From: Daphnia pulex
Lineage: Eukaryota > Arthropoda > Branchiopoda > Diplostraca > Daphniidae
Direction: 5' to 3'
Assembly (NCBI RefSeq): GCF_021134715.1
Contig: NC_060021.1
Coordinates: 10,634,501 to 10,698,500, forward strand
DNA length: 64,000 nt
Below the pieces are notes generated by a model that was not told the DNA's origin, searched no databases, and saw only the letters and a program-made list of their open reading frames with translations. Made by a program: the position numbers and the translations under genes. Shown piece by piece: positions 1-10,269 of this stretch. Position 1 is the first letter of the stretch. Every line of letters begins with the position of its first letter.

Positions 1-3000
1 TTTGGTGTCGGTCGCTTGGATCCTGAGCGCCATCTTCTCGTCGCCCATGCTGGTCCTTTACGAGCAAGGTCTGGTCCAGGGCCAGGTCCAGTGCTGGATC
101 GACTTCACAGCTCCCTGGCAGTGGCAGCTCTACCTGACGCTGGTGGCCGTCTCCTTGCTCGTCTTGCCCGCCCTACTCATCTTCGCCTGTTACATTGTCA
201 TCGTCAGAACCATCTGGGTCCAGTCGGCAGCCCTGACGTCATCCATGCCGTCGGCCAATCGAAACAACAACAACACGGCCGGTAATATTTTTATAAAAGA
301 ATATCGATCGATTTACTCAAAAGAAAACCCCCCAAAACTGTTTGAGCTGTCGACCGGCAATTAACTGGACAATTGAAATGGCCCTGCCATAAAAGTCCGT
401 CTCGATGTGGTTGCTGCGGTATAATATATCTAAAGTTGTCGAGAGTCACAAACTCACAAATACTCGGCGAAAAGAAGAGCCCAGCCAATGTTGGGTTTTT
501 GTTTTTGAGTTGCCCAGCGCTTTTTTCCCAGTGTATACTGGGTTTGGACATTTCCCCGGCCATAAGTGGATAAAAAGACGTGAAGAGAAAAAGGACCCGG
601 AAGAAGAGCTCCTCTATTGTCTAAGTCCGTCTCTGTTGATGCTATTAAAACCCCTTTTTGCGGAGAGATGTGTTTGTTTGGCGGAGAAAAATCCCTGGGC
701 CCAGCAGCGTCTCTCTCAACTTTCTGTTGGCTGTGAACCGTCAAAGTGCCCATCAACCGGTCGTCTTAGTGGCCCATTCTAATTCGTCTCCCACCAGCCA
801 GCTTCTTCTCTATTTATACTAGACATGTATATAGTAGTTGCATACTTGATAGTAATAGTCTCAGAAGAAGAAAGGAGATGGCTGGAAAAGTGACACTAGA
901 GTGGGGTCGACCCGCCGTCCCATCATAAGAGATCCTCACGGCCTTAAATAATGGAGGACCCTATAATAATGCCAAATGCACTTATAACAAGCGGTTCTAA
1001 TAAGAAATGGACATTTTTTTAGAATCTCCATTTTCCATCCGAGATGATGTGATGATCTTTGGTCTCATTTCTGTCCCATTTCGTCTATCATGACGTCATC
1101 ATTTGAACCCCCAAGAATTGTTTTTTTTCTTTTGATTTTTCTAGGTATTAATCGAGCGGGCGGGAGCGCCGGGACGGCCATGCTGGACGAGGATCAGGAG
1201 AGCCGGAGGGCAAGTTCCCGCGGCATCATCCCACGCGCCAAAATCAAAACAGTTAAAATGACATTTGTCATCGTCTTTGGTAAGTTCTCGAAAAAAAAAC
1301 TTTTATCTGCCGCCATTCCTCGTTTGAAAATGATGTAAAGTCGGAAAACAAATGAACAAAAAAAAAAACTAGTTTCGGCGTTTTGTTACTATGAAAAAAA
1401 AAGTACAAAGCAATAATCGTCTAGCGTTCGTGATATTTCATCGAATTGTTTTTTGTCCTCATTAATTCCCGACAATTTCAACAATGCGGATGAGCGCTCC
1501 GCATTATTTTCTGCTCTCTTCCATTTCATATGCGGAATTTCATTTCCAAACCAGTTGTTCTCCTCAAAAGATTGACGCACGACTATCAAACTGTTATTAT
1601 TACTCCCGAAAAATAAAACTAAAACTAAAAACTTGGCGAAATAAAATATGACAAAAGGGCTCAAATCGTAAGAAAACAATTGGGATGATGGAAACCATCT
1701 TTTGGCTTTAATCATAACGCAGAAAAATAATAAAGAAAAAAAACCCAAAGTCTAGAAAAAGAAATAGAGAAGAAAAGGGGAAAATAGGATTGCTGTATAA
1801 CCAACCATCGAGGGTTGTTGCTGTGCTGGAGCAAAGCGGCGGAAAAGTTTATGTCACATATAAGATGCCTCCGCCCGTCTTCTCTCTGGATTGTTTTGTA
1901 TGGTGAACGAATGTTTTTTTTTTTGTCCTCCGTCAAAATTGTTACGATACACATAGAAGATTGTCAAGATATGGGCCATTTCAGCAATCGCAAAGTATAG
2001 AAGATAGATACAGCAAGCTCTTCTTCTTCTTCGTCGTCTTTCGGGAGCTATTTCAGCTGTCAGGATCCATAAAAATGCCAACATCTGCTCGTTTGTTTGT
2101 TTACGAGGGCCTAAGGGAAACGACTAGGACAACAACCAGAAAAAAGAAAACAGAGAAATTCACATCATTTCCCCCCTCCGTGAGAGAGAGAGAAAAACAA
2201 AACAAACAGGATTTCATCAATGTTATGATTTGTTCAAATCCTTTTTTTTTTCTTCCGCTTCCGCTCCGGCACATCATCTCACGCGAAATTTCTTCCCTTG
2301 TTCTGTTTTATAGTGTTTATCTTGTGCTGGGCTCCGTACATCGTCTTCGACCTGCTTCAAGTCTACGGGCACATCCCCAAATCCAAGACGATGATCGCCG
2401 TGGCGACTTTCATTCAAAGTTTGGCGCCACTCAATTCGGCCGCCAATCCGCTCATCTACTGCCTATTCTCCACGCACCTCTGCCGCAATCTCAGGTAAAA
2501 CACTTGCGCACTTTTCCGCCCTTCAAACCGTTTAAAATCTTATGGTATTTCCCCACCACCGAAAAGAAAAATGAAAATTCAAATTCAAATAAAAGTTGGG
2601 TAGGGAAATGTTGGCACCAGGGGATGATGTAGGGGATGAATAAATGGCCTTTGATCTTGGCTCGTGACAAGCGTCGTGATGACGATGTACTAAATCGGCG
2701 CATAAATTATACAAATCGTTCCCGCTCTGCCAACTGCCGGACGAATCGATAAAACGAGACTAAAAGCGGCGGCCGAGGGTGATGCTGCCGGGCATCGATA
2801 TTGTGGTCTAGAGGAAAAATGTTTTATTCCAACGGATCAAAAGTCTTGAATATTGATTGTCGATTTCGACGAATCTCCCATTTTTAAAAACGAGACCCTG
2901 AAGAGTATAGCCGAACGCCCTCCATCCGCATAATGGAATTTGGAATAAGAAGGGGACATCAATATTTCATTTAATTGATTTCAAAAGTGGCACACAGTTT

Positions 3001-3695
3001 ATAAAAAAAAAAAACAGTGTTATGCAACTGCCGGCCGTCTACAAAATATTGCGCAACTTCATTTCGTTTTTTTCTGTCTCCATTTTTCTTTCTCTCTGTC
3101 TCTCTCTCTCCTCTCTCTCTCTTCCGCATTTTCTTTTTCACTCCCGCCTCGCCCTGTTGTTGATCCTAGAAAGATCCCGGCACTAGAGTGGCTGGCCGTC
3201 AAACTCGAGTTGGCTGTCCATTCAATCGGACTGTGCCCCGAATGGAATTGCTGCGCTCCGGACGGCTCCAACTCGGTGGACCATCCGTCGCTGCAGAACC
3301 GGACGACATCTCGAGGTGGCACGACGGCCGGCGCCGGCCGGCCCAACCATCGCAGCAATCACAGCCGCCACACGACGCAGAACCAGTTCCGTAACGGCGG
3401 CGGCGGCGGCGGCAATTTCCACCGGCTGGCCAACAACAACAGCAGCTCAACGGCCACCACCAGCAGCAACACGCTGACGACGACCACGTCAAACGCGTCA
3501 CAAGTCGTCGGCGGAAGTGGATCGCACGTCGTCAAAGACTCGGCGGCGACGGCGGCAAGTAAAAAGCGCAACCCGACCACCACCAGGCGGCTGTCGTCAT
3601 CGTCGTCCAACACGGAAGTCGTGGCCGTCGTCCCTCGGCCGGTCGTCAACGAGCCGATTCCGGCCGCCCCCAGTCGCAACAGTCAGTGGGTTTAA
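1..3695 (+). CDS. CCAPR: CCAP receptor, rhodopsin-class neuropeptide GPCR (5' end outside window)
   Basis: Four exons remain: <1-281, 1145-1279, 2314-2494 and 3170-3695, with matching phases (1, 1, 2) and a TAA stop at 3693-3695. The first exon covers transmembrane helices 4-5, the second the third intracellular loop and start of helix 6 ([15 protein letters not shown]), the third helices 6-7 with CWAPY and the NPxxY motif (NPLIYCLF). The run [10 protein letters not shown] and [17 protein letters not shown] is, from memory, nearly that of insect CCAP receptors, relatives of the vertebrate neuropeptide S receptor. In arthropods CCAP acts through this plasma-membrane receptor in cardiac control and ecdysis. 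The C-terminal tail is long and low in complexity: a glycine run near 3400, Asn/Ser/Thr-rich stretches and basic clusters. It begins KIPALEWL, where insect receptors have a similar Phe/Pro/Trp segment. Residues before helix 4, including the ligand-binding N terminus, lie left of the window. Confidence 0.88.
3090..3122. repeat. CT-rich microsatellite in last intron of the CCAP receptor gene
   Basis: Short pyrimidine-rich run of CT/TCTC units just upstream of the acceptor at 3169. It can serve as an extended polypyrimidine tract and is expected to vary in length between individuals. Confidence 0.7.
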
Positions 3696-5225
3696 TCAAA
3701 ACATCCGCCCACCCCCTACACCCCATTGCCTCCCGCTGGCTGAAAATAAGGAAATATAGTGCGCCATTTCTCCTTACAGGGTTCTCTGTCATCCTTTTTG
3801 ATCATTTCATCTCATAATTCGACCGCGGGACTCACGTTCTGATGCGACTTTTTTTTCGGTTCTATATATGAAATGGAGCGAACAAAGTTGATCCGATTCC
3901 GCCCGCTCCCGATCCCCGTGAACGAATGCGGCCGTTGACAACCAAGTCACGATTCAAACTGAAATTACCCCCCCCCCCCGCTCTCTCTTCCAACTAACCG
4001 ACCGCGCACAATATGATCTAATAATAATATGTACATCATTACATATATTCTGGATACGTACGTCTATGATGGCATCCGGTTTAGTGGAGGGGCGGGGCCA
4101 TTAACCCAAATTGTCTCAACTCCCCCACAGAAGAAGAAAAAATATTTCGCAGTTATAAATTGTCAATGTTTGTTCACCCCTAAACTATACTCCTATTCTA
4201 CTGCCCAATGATTGTAATAACAACATGTATAAATTATTATATGCCTCTTATGTTTAATGAACGTCAGCCGCCAGGACCATGAAAAATATCCAATCCCTTT
4301 GCTGATGGTTGACATGTAATGACACATCCGCCAAGTTCCTTTTCTTTTCTTTTTCTTTTTACTCCGCATCATTTCACGTGGCTAGTCGTTGCCGCTGACC
4401 ACCACCACCATCACCGCACCCAAAATAAAAAGCGACAAAAGACCCCCCCAAAACGACACGGTCCATTTTCTCTTTTGTTCTTTTTCCTTTTTCTCTCTGT
4501 GGCAGTTCTACAATCTACACACACACACAAATATCTGCCATATGATCTTTTACTGTCGTCTCGCAGAAGAAGAAGGAAAAAAAATTCGTTGGCACACACA
4601 CAACACACCCAGAGGCATTATTATCCTAAATAACGTAATATCTATTATACTATATTCTATTCTATTCACGGCGTGCGCGCACAAAACTTGACACACACAC
4701 ACACCCAGCACGATCAATCCCTTGTCTATAAAACGGAAAGGGGGAAAAGGGGGCGGAGTTTGTTTGTGTATCTGTCTGTTTGTAAGTCCGTGTGAGCGCG
4801 CGCTGTGATTGGTCCACGGGCGACTACCTGCGAAAGGGTCGACTACGCCCGGGGCTACGACTGACCTCGCTCGGCGACTTGAACAAAAGACCGCCTAAAA
4901 GCTCAAACAAAGGCGATCGCTCGCGGGCAAGGGATCCACGGGCGAGGGGAATCAGCACGGGCAAGGGAATTTGCATAACGGGCTAATTTACACTAGCCCA
5001 ACTAAAGACCGGCCCTGGACGGGCATAAAGTTACTAGTCCTATACTATAATACAAGTCGTCACTTGGGCGGGGCTAAAAAAGTTGTGCTCACGCGGTGAT
5101 TGGCTCCTAGAGTTTCTACCTGTTTTGGGTTCTTTACCCTCAAGGGAAAATCCTCGAGTTGCAAGAGGGGAGGCTGAGTCACTGAAGGGGGGATCTAGCT
5201 AGGGTAGAAAATGTGGCGAAAGGAA
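3696..5225. other. Intergenic DNA downstream of the CCAP receptor; no gene seen
   Basis: No ORF here has coding character. The stretch holds poly-C near 3967, CA repeats near 4515 and 4692, and from about 4720 a GC-richer segment beginning with TATAAAA-like DNA followed by GTTTG/CTGTCTG-rich sequence and repeated CGGGCAAGGGA words (near 4925 and 4958). The motif GTGATTGG recurs near 4804 and 5096. This compositional break suggests an old mobile-element fragment, but no terminal structure could be defined. Confidence 0.5.
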
Positions 5226-5432
5226 CACGGAAATTCGTTTTTTTTACCTACGATAGCTGTTAAGCGAAAATAACGTTTGTAAAAAAATGAACTTCATATT
5301 TAACACTAAGGAAAATGTGTTCACAAAAAAATAAAGACTAAAATCGGCTTACTAACTTATAAATAACGGGACGGCAGTATGTGAATTTCACTCACCATGG
5401 TTTGAGCTACGGCAAAGTATATAAAGGGTGGC
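5226..5432. repeat. Diverged direct repeat A, copy 1
   Basis: About 207 bp that align with 6483-6690: shared words include ACTAACTTATAAATAAC, ATTTCACTCA, TTTGAGCTA and GCAAAGTATAT. Weaker similarity continues right to about 5545 (GAGAATAGGCCCGTTTT against GAGAAATAGGGCCGCTTT near 6737). Noncoding in all frames. Confidence 0.75.
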
Positions 5433-5665
5433 AGAAACTCTCTTTAGCCACTCTCACAAGGAAAATTTGTGAGATTGAATCAGCATTTAAATTAAATTTC
5501 CTTATGGAACTTAGAATTGAAAAGGAGAATAGGCCCGTTTTCAAGGAGAAAAAATCGCATAAATGTTTTAAAAGCGGATCTTCTTTGTCGTGGTCTAATA
5601 CTATGGCTACTATATCTAATACATCGCGAAAATATTGTTACATAGAAGTAATAATAAAAACCCGA

Positions 5666-5915
5666 GAATTAACGGATAAGAAAAATAAAAGACAGAAGAA
5701 AACGAATTTTAATCGCGGTCAAACACATTGCAATTGACTCATTGCCACTCGGAAAAACGTGAGTGACGGGCAGACAGAATAAAAAGCGAGAAAAGAACGA
5801 CAGACACCCCCCCCCCCCCAGTTTGAGAATTAACAAATAAGAAAAAAAGACAAAAGAAAAGTATTTGATTCACCGATTCACGGGCAGGTAATAAGTGTGC
5901 AACACTATAAAACGT
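5666..5915. repeat. Tandem pair of AT-rich repeat units (period about 155 bp)
   Basis: The unit starting AATTAAC.GATAAGAAAAA with AGACA.AAGAAAA occurs at about 5666 and again at about 5826, and the word CGTGAGTGAC ends both (near 5757 and 5911). A long poly-C tract (near 5808) separates them. Confidence 0.55.
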
Positions 5916-6144
5916 GAGTGACAGCTAGCTATTCAAAAGATATCAGTCTTAAGTTAAACTGGTTGATAACGCATCCGCGACTAAAACAGACCAAGATTTC
6001 GGGGAAAAGACGAATAGCTCTAACAGTAATATTAAGCGAGAGGCAGACAGTATATCAGGCGACGAATCGACGGGCAGGCAACGCATATTCGGTAATAAAT
6101 AGACTACGGACAAGAAATGAACAGGCTAATCAAGATATCACGCA

Positions 6145-6470
6145 ATTCAAATAAATTGCAAATACAAAAATCTTTAAAACTTAAAAAGAAAAAAAGTGAT
6201 AAAAAAACGAAAATTGTCTAGCAAGAAGAAAATTAACTGGCAACAAAGCGACAATGAGTTTGACAGGCAAGATGTCAACAGGGGGGGGGGATTTAAATCA
6301 CTCTGAATCAAAATAAAACATCAATCAAATCAATTGCAAATAAAAAAATCTTCGCAAATGAAAATGAATAAATGAAAAAAGTGATCAAAAAACGAAAAAG
6401 GTCTAGCAAGAAGAAAATTAACAAGGCATCAATTAGATTGACGGGCCAGATGTCAACAGGGGAGAAAAAT
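6145..6470. repeat. Tandem AT-rich repeat B, two copies
   Basis: Copy 1 (about 6145-6310) and copy 2 (about 6325-6470) share ATTGCAAATA, AAGTGAT.AAAAAACGAAAA, GTCTAGCAAGAAGAAAATTAA and AGATGTCAACAGGGG. A third partial copy lies at about 6795-6920 (GAAAATTACCTGGCAA, GACAATGAGATTGACTGGCA, CATTCTGAATCAAAA). Point changes and indels are scattered evenly with no kept reading frame, so this is noncoding repeat DNA. Confidence 0.7.
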
Positions 6471-6482
6471 TTGCGAAGCAAG

Positions 6483-6690
6483 TACGGAAATTTTTTAATT
6501 TTTCAAATTTACGACAGCTCTGAAGTGAAAACGATATTTGTAAAAATGAACTTTGTGGTTAAGACCATGAGGAATATGTTCATGAAATAATAAAAACGGG
6601 AATCGGCCAACTAACTTATAAATAACAAGCAGGCAATGTGTGTATTTCACTCATCTTTGTTTGAGCTAGGCAAAGTATATGAAGGGTGAC
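6483..6690. repeat. Diverged direct repeat A, copy 2
   Basis: Counterpart of 5226-5432, about 1.26 kb downstream. Together with the B units it shows that 5.2-6.9 kb grew by several nested duplications. Confidence 0.75.
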
Positions 6691-6920
6691 GGTGTTAGTT
6701 CTAACTAACCCCCTCTTCTCTGATTCTGTGACGGAGAAATAGGGCCGCTTTGAATTTTTAGATATAATTAGCTTTTGTTGGGTCATCCCTTTAGCAAAAA
6801 GAAAATTACCTGGCAAAAGGAGAACGGCAAGGAGACAATGAGATTGACTGGCAATTTAACTGAAGGGCGGGGGGAATTCAATCATTCTGAATCAAAACGA
6901 ATAAAATTAAGCAACTCCTA

Positions 6921-7157
6921 AATTGCAACATCGTCCAATCTGTAAAAAATAACTGCCACTGACTTAGCCGATGCAATCGGTAGCTGAGCGGATGTAGAGA
7001 GGATACCGGAGGATACCTCCACCGGGACTCGAGCCCACGGGGAGGCCCTGGCGAGAGGAGTGCTGGAGGTATCCTCGCGGCTAAATAGCGGAGCCCGCGC
7101 CCAAAGTTGCAACATTGACCAGTCTGTAAATAAAAACAAATAACTGCCACTAACTTT
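6921..7157. repeat. Direct repeats flanking a tRNA-like segment (possible SINE fragment)
   Basis: A 40-50 bp word (TTGCAACAT.G.CCA.TCTGTAAA, then AACTGCCACT.ACTT) occurs at 6921-6963 and 7108-7157. Between the copies lies a GC-rich segment with TAGCTGAGCGG (near 6981, like a Pol III A box) and ACTCGAGCC (near 7025, a weak B box), as in tRNA-derived SINEs. It also has a 13-bp inverted repeat (GAGGATACCTCCA near 7009, its complement near 7066). A full tRNA cloverleaf cannot be folded, so this is not a tRNA gene. Confidence 0.45.
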
Positions 7158-7173
7158 GGTTAGGTTATGTAAG

Positions 7174-7347
7174 ATTAGGTTAGATTAGGTTAGGTTAGGT
7201 TAGGTTAGGTTAGGTTAGGTTAGGTTAGGTTAGGTTAGGTTAGGTTAGGTTAGGTTAGGTTAGGTTAGGTTAGGTTAGGTTAGGTTAGGTTAGGTTAGGT
7301 TAGGTTAGGTTAGATTAGGTTAGGTTAGGTTAGGTTAGGTTAGGTTA
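7174..7347 (+). repeat. Interstitial arthropod telomeric repeat (TTAGG)n
   Basis: About 34 pentamer units read TTAGG on the plus strand; the core (about 7186-7312) is essentially perfect and only the edges carry GATTAGG variants and an imperfect GGTTATG unit. TTAGG is the ancestral arthropod telomere unit. Unique genic DNA continues more than 50 kb to the right and 7 kb to the left, so this is an internal array and not a chromosome end. Confidence 0.93.
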
Positions 7348-7375
7348 CCAAGTGTAGTAGCTCCCAAACAACCAT

Positions 7376-7494
7376 CACGGCGAAGCCGTGAATTCACATT
7401 CGATATCATCACGGCGAAGCCGTGAAATTCACGTTCGGAATCATCACGGCGGAGCCGTGAAATTCAATTTCAGGATCAGCACGGCGAAGCCGTG
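7376..7494. repeat. Four-copy tandem repeat (34-35 bp) with a perfect hairpin in each unit
   Basis: CACGGCGAAGCCGTG stands at 7376-7390, 7410-7424 and 7480-7494; CACGGCGGAGCCGTG stands at 7445-7459. Each is a 6-bp stem with a 3-nt loop, followed by A-rich spacer (mostly AAATTCA). The third copy changes the loop (GAA to GGA) while the stem is unchanged. Confidence 0.85.
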
Positions 7495-7499
7495 AAAAT

Positions 7500-9944
7500 C
7501 GGCAAAAGATTAGGCTAGGATAAGTTGTAGGTTTATTTTCGAAGTAATTTGGAACGACGGGAAAAGTAAAAGTCCAAATAAATTCACAAAAAGTTACCCT
7601 TCCAACTAGCCCTCCTCTTCCCCTATTTCTGATTCATAGAGAATGAGATGAAGCTCAAGTTTTAAAAATATATCAATCACTCTGTATACAAAATACCAAA
7701 TACTAAAAACACGAATCCACGTGTTTCCGTTCTGTTAGCTTACACCTGGCACAAGTTACTAGTATATTTATATTGTATGGACGTATGTCGACAACACAAT
7801 CCTACTCCCGTCAACCCCCCCCCCTCCCAAAAAAAAATAATAAATACAAGAAATTTTATTTAAAGATGAATGAATAAAAAAAAATCGATGAAAAATTTTA
7901 AAAAAATGTTTCTAAATCTACAAAATATATATATATATATATGAACTATTAAAACCATTCAATGAGGTTGTGGAAAAAAATATACTGTTGTCTCTGTTTC
8001 ACGGTTATAATTGGTGGTGCTTTGCGTTGGGTCACTTCTCTTGCGTAATAATTATCGCGTCTGGGAGCAATTACGTTTGATACCATCATCACGAGCACAA
8101 GGGAAGAAATGGCGAAAACTCGAGGATGTCGACGACAGCCAGCCCATCAATTAGCTCTAATGAATCCATTAGATTCCGCCAACGTATGGACGGCAGCAAA
8201 CAGTATGGAAGATTGAACGGACGGCCGTTTCATCATCCGCCACGGGGCAAAAATACGATCCGAGTCTGAGAGATGCGATCAAAGCTGATGCACATTTGCA
8301 GATTCTCAACGACAGACCGAACGTGAGAATTCGCCGCCCAGCCCAAAAACGAAAAACAAAAACAAAAAGGTTGATGGCGCTTTTGCACATTGTAAGATTT
8401 GACAGCTGCTGGCAGTCGGCCAGCCCAAATCCTAACGGGTTTTGATCGTGAGGAACACAAAAGAGCAGAGTCCATTTGCCTGCGCCCCGTTTTTTCTTTT
8501 CTCTACACACACTTTAACACTATAGGAGGAGCACTTTGTCTTCATTTACACGACTTGTTGAGTGCCCGGGAGCTCTTCTTCTTCTTCTTGCAAAAGTTGG
8601 GCGCGAGGAGTTGAACGGGAAAGTGTAAAGCTCCCGGAAAGTGGTGGTCGTTTTCAGTCAGTCGCTCTCTCCATCTTAAACGGGCATATAGTAGACTCTG
8701 TCTGTTTGTCTGTGCTGTGTTTGTATACAGCACAACTGGCATGAGAGCTGAAATCGTTGGCATTTCGGCAAACTTCCTCATCACGATATTGGAAATGATA
8801 CGAGAGTGGGGAGTGGAAGGAAATAAAAAGCCGAACGAGTGAGACTCTATGGAGGCAGCCCATGACGCCACCCACGCGACTTTTTCAAAGGGGCCTGAAC
8901 TCGAGCCAAAATGTTTTGTAGCAACTGTATAATGTCATCTGAAATCATCACGGTGGAATGGACTGGGAGCTGCTTCTTCACAAAAGGCTCAATGTAATAT
9001 CGAAAGGGATTCCAACCATCCAGCCAGTCTGACGACACACATACGAGATCGAAAGTTGCATGTACACGGAGAGAGGAAAAGAAGAAACGATGGAACCAGA
9101 CCGACAGACTGGAAGAGAACGATGAATAATTGAAACTCGATCCAGACTGAATAACTGCTGTTGCTGGATGAGAATATAAAGAGAAGCTGGGAATTCACTT
9201 TGTGCGTTGCTGCGCCCACAGTCGCAGTAATAATACTACTGCACTCGTCAATTATTGGTGGGGAAGAGAAGCTGAATGAATTTCGATGGTTCTCTCTCCA
9301 CATCGAATGAGATGCGATCCATAAAGAAAAGAGGCAGCAGAGGAATAAGGCCATAGACGACTGGCGTCAGTAGCCTCGGCGTGATCGGCTTCCGTGCGGA
9401 TCAACGGCTGGAAAATGATTCGGTTATTTTGGCAAGCGGAGAATATAATACTGGCTGGGACTCTACCATCATATCAAAAGGGCAATCTTTCTAACAGCAA
9501 AGTTGAAATGGCCAAATAGTCATCCGGCTATTACATGCATTTCACGGAGAACAGACTGTTTAAGAAATTGTGAAAAATCACATGCATGTACTACACACAC
9601 ATACAAAGGGAGCAAAGTCGGATTAGACGTGAACTGCATAGAAAAGCCCCAGCGATAGAGTGTGAACGGAGCACGACATCAAGTAATCCTTGCAACAGTT
9701 CAGACGACCCGCGGTTCCCCCCTCCAGCACTAAGAAACAAGAGAAACAAAAGTTTGCCGATGCGTGATTCTATAGGCCCGCATCACGCAACGGAAATGGA
9801 TATCCTATAACAGTTCGCGTTGACAGAGACAAAGTGCTTCTCTGGCTGGGCGATAGAAAAAAAACAGCCAACAACTGAAAGAAGAAAAAGAGTGCTGCCA
9901 CAAAGTGAGAGCTAAACCGCCAGCATACAATAACAAGTACAAAG
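7500..9944. other. Intergenic DNA; no gene seen
   Basis: Only short, overlapping ORFs without family resemblance. Contains poly-C/poly-A tracts near 7810, an (AT)n run near 7927-7941 and a CTT microsatellite near 8578. The stretch 8080-9350 is less AT-rich and might hold regulatory or unrecognised exonic sequence, but nothing can be supported. Confidence 0.4.
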
Positions 9945-10269
9945 CTATCTGCCGTTGTTTGGTGTCGAAACGAAACTAATCGGCAAATATTCTTTTTTTC
10001 CCCCCGTTCAAATGGCGTCTGCAAGAAAAATCTGTGGTGGCTGGCAAATATCGACAAAACGTAAAACATATCACGGCTGTCGTATAAATCATTCGTGAAC
10101 CAAAAGTGATTGCCGGTTGCCGTTTTTTGAATTGTATAGTGGACGGAAAGACGAATTTCCTAGGGACCAACGCACTTTACAAACTTGTTTTTCGATTCCT
10201 TTTTGCGAGAAAGTGCTATACAGAGGAAAATCGTCTAAAAAAGTTAGAGCGACTCGGCATTTTTCACAA
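9945..10269 (+). repeat. Duplicated noncoding element, copy 1
   Basis: About 325 bp strongly similar to 11661-11990. Shared words include ATCTGCCGTTGT, ATCGGCAAATATTCTTTTTT, CACGGCTGTCGTATAAATCA, AGTGATTGCCGGTTGCC, GACGAATTTCCTAGG, CACTTTACAAACTTGT, and GACTCGGCATTTTTCACAA. A TATAAAT sequence (10083-10089) is kept. Indels break every reading frame between the copies, so the conservation is not protein-level. Confidence 0.85.

Noticed and set aside
1961..2632. 223-residue plus-strand ORF
   Set aside because: It overlaps the helix 6-7 exon of the CCAP receptor in another frame and is mostly low-complexity intron.
3199..3679. Minus-strand ORFs of about 100 residues rich in Cys, Leu or Val
   Set aside because: They are antisense shadows of the repetitive receptor tail exon.
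6965..7040. tRNA gene
   Set aside because: A- and B-box-like words exist but no acceptor stem or anticodon arm can be folded.
7174..7347. True chromosome end
   Set aside because: Unique DNA with normal genes continues on both sides, so the TTAGG array is internal in this sequence.
7376..7494. CRISPR array
   Set aside because: Units are in direct tandem with similar spacers and only four copies, in a eukaryotic setting; spacers are not unique.
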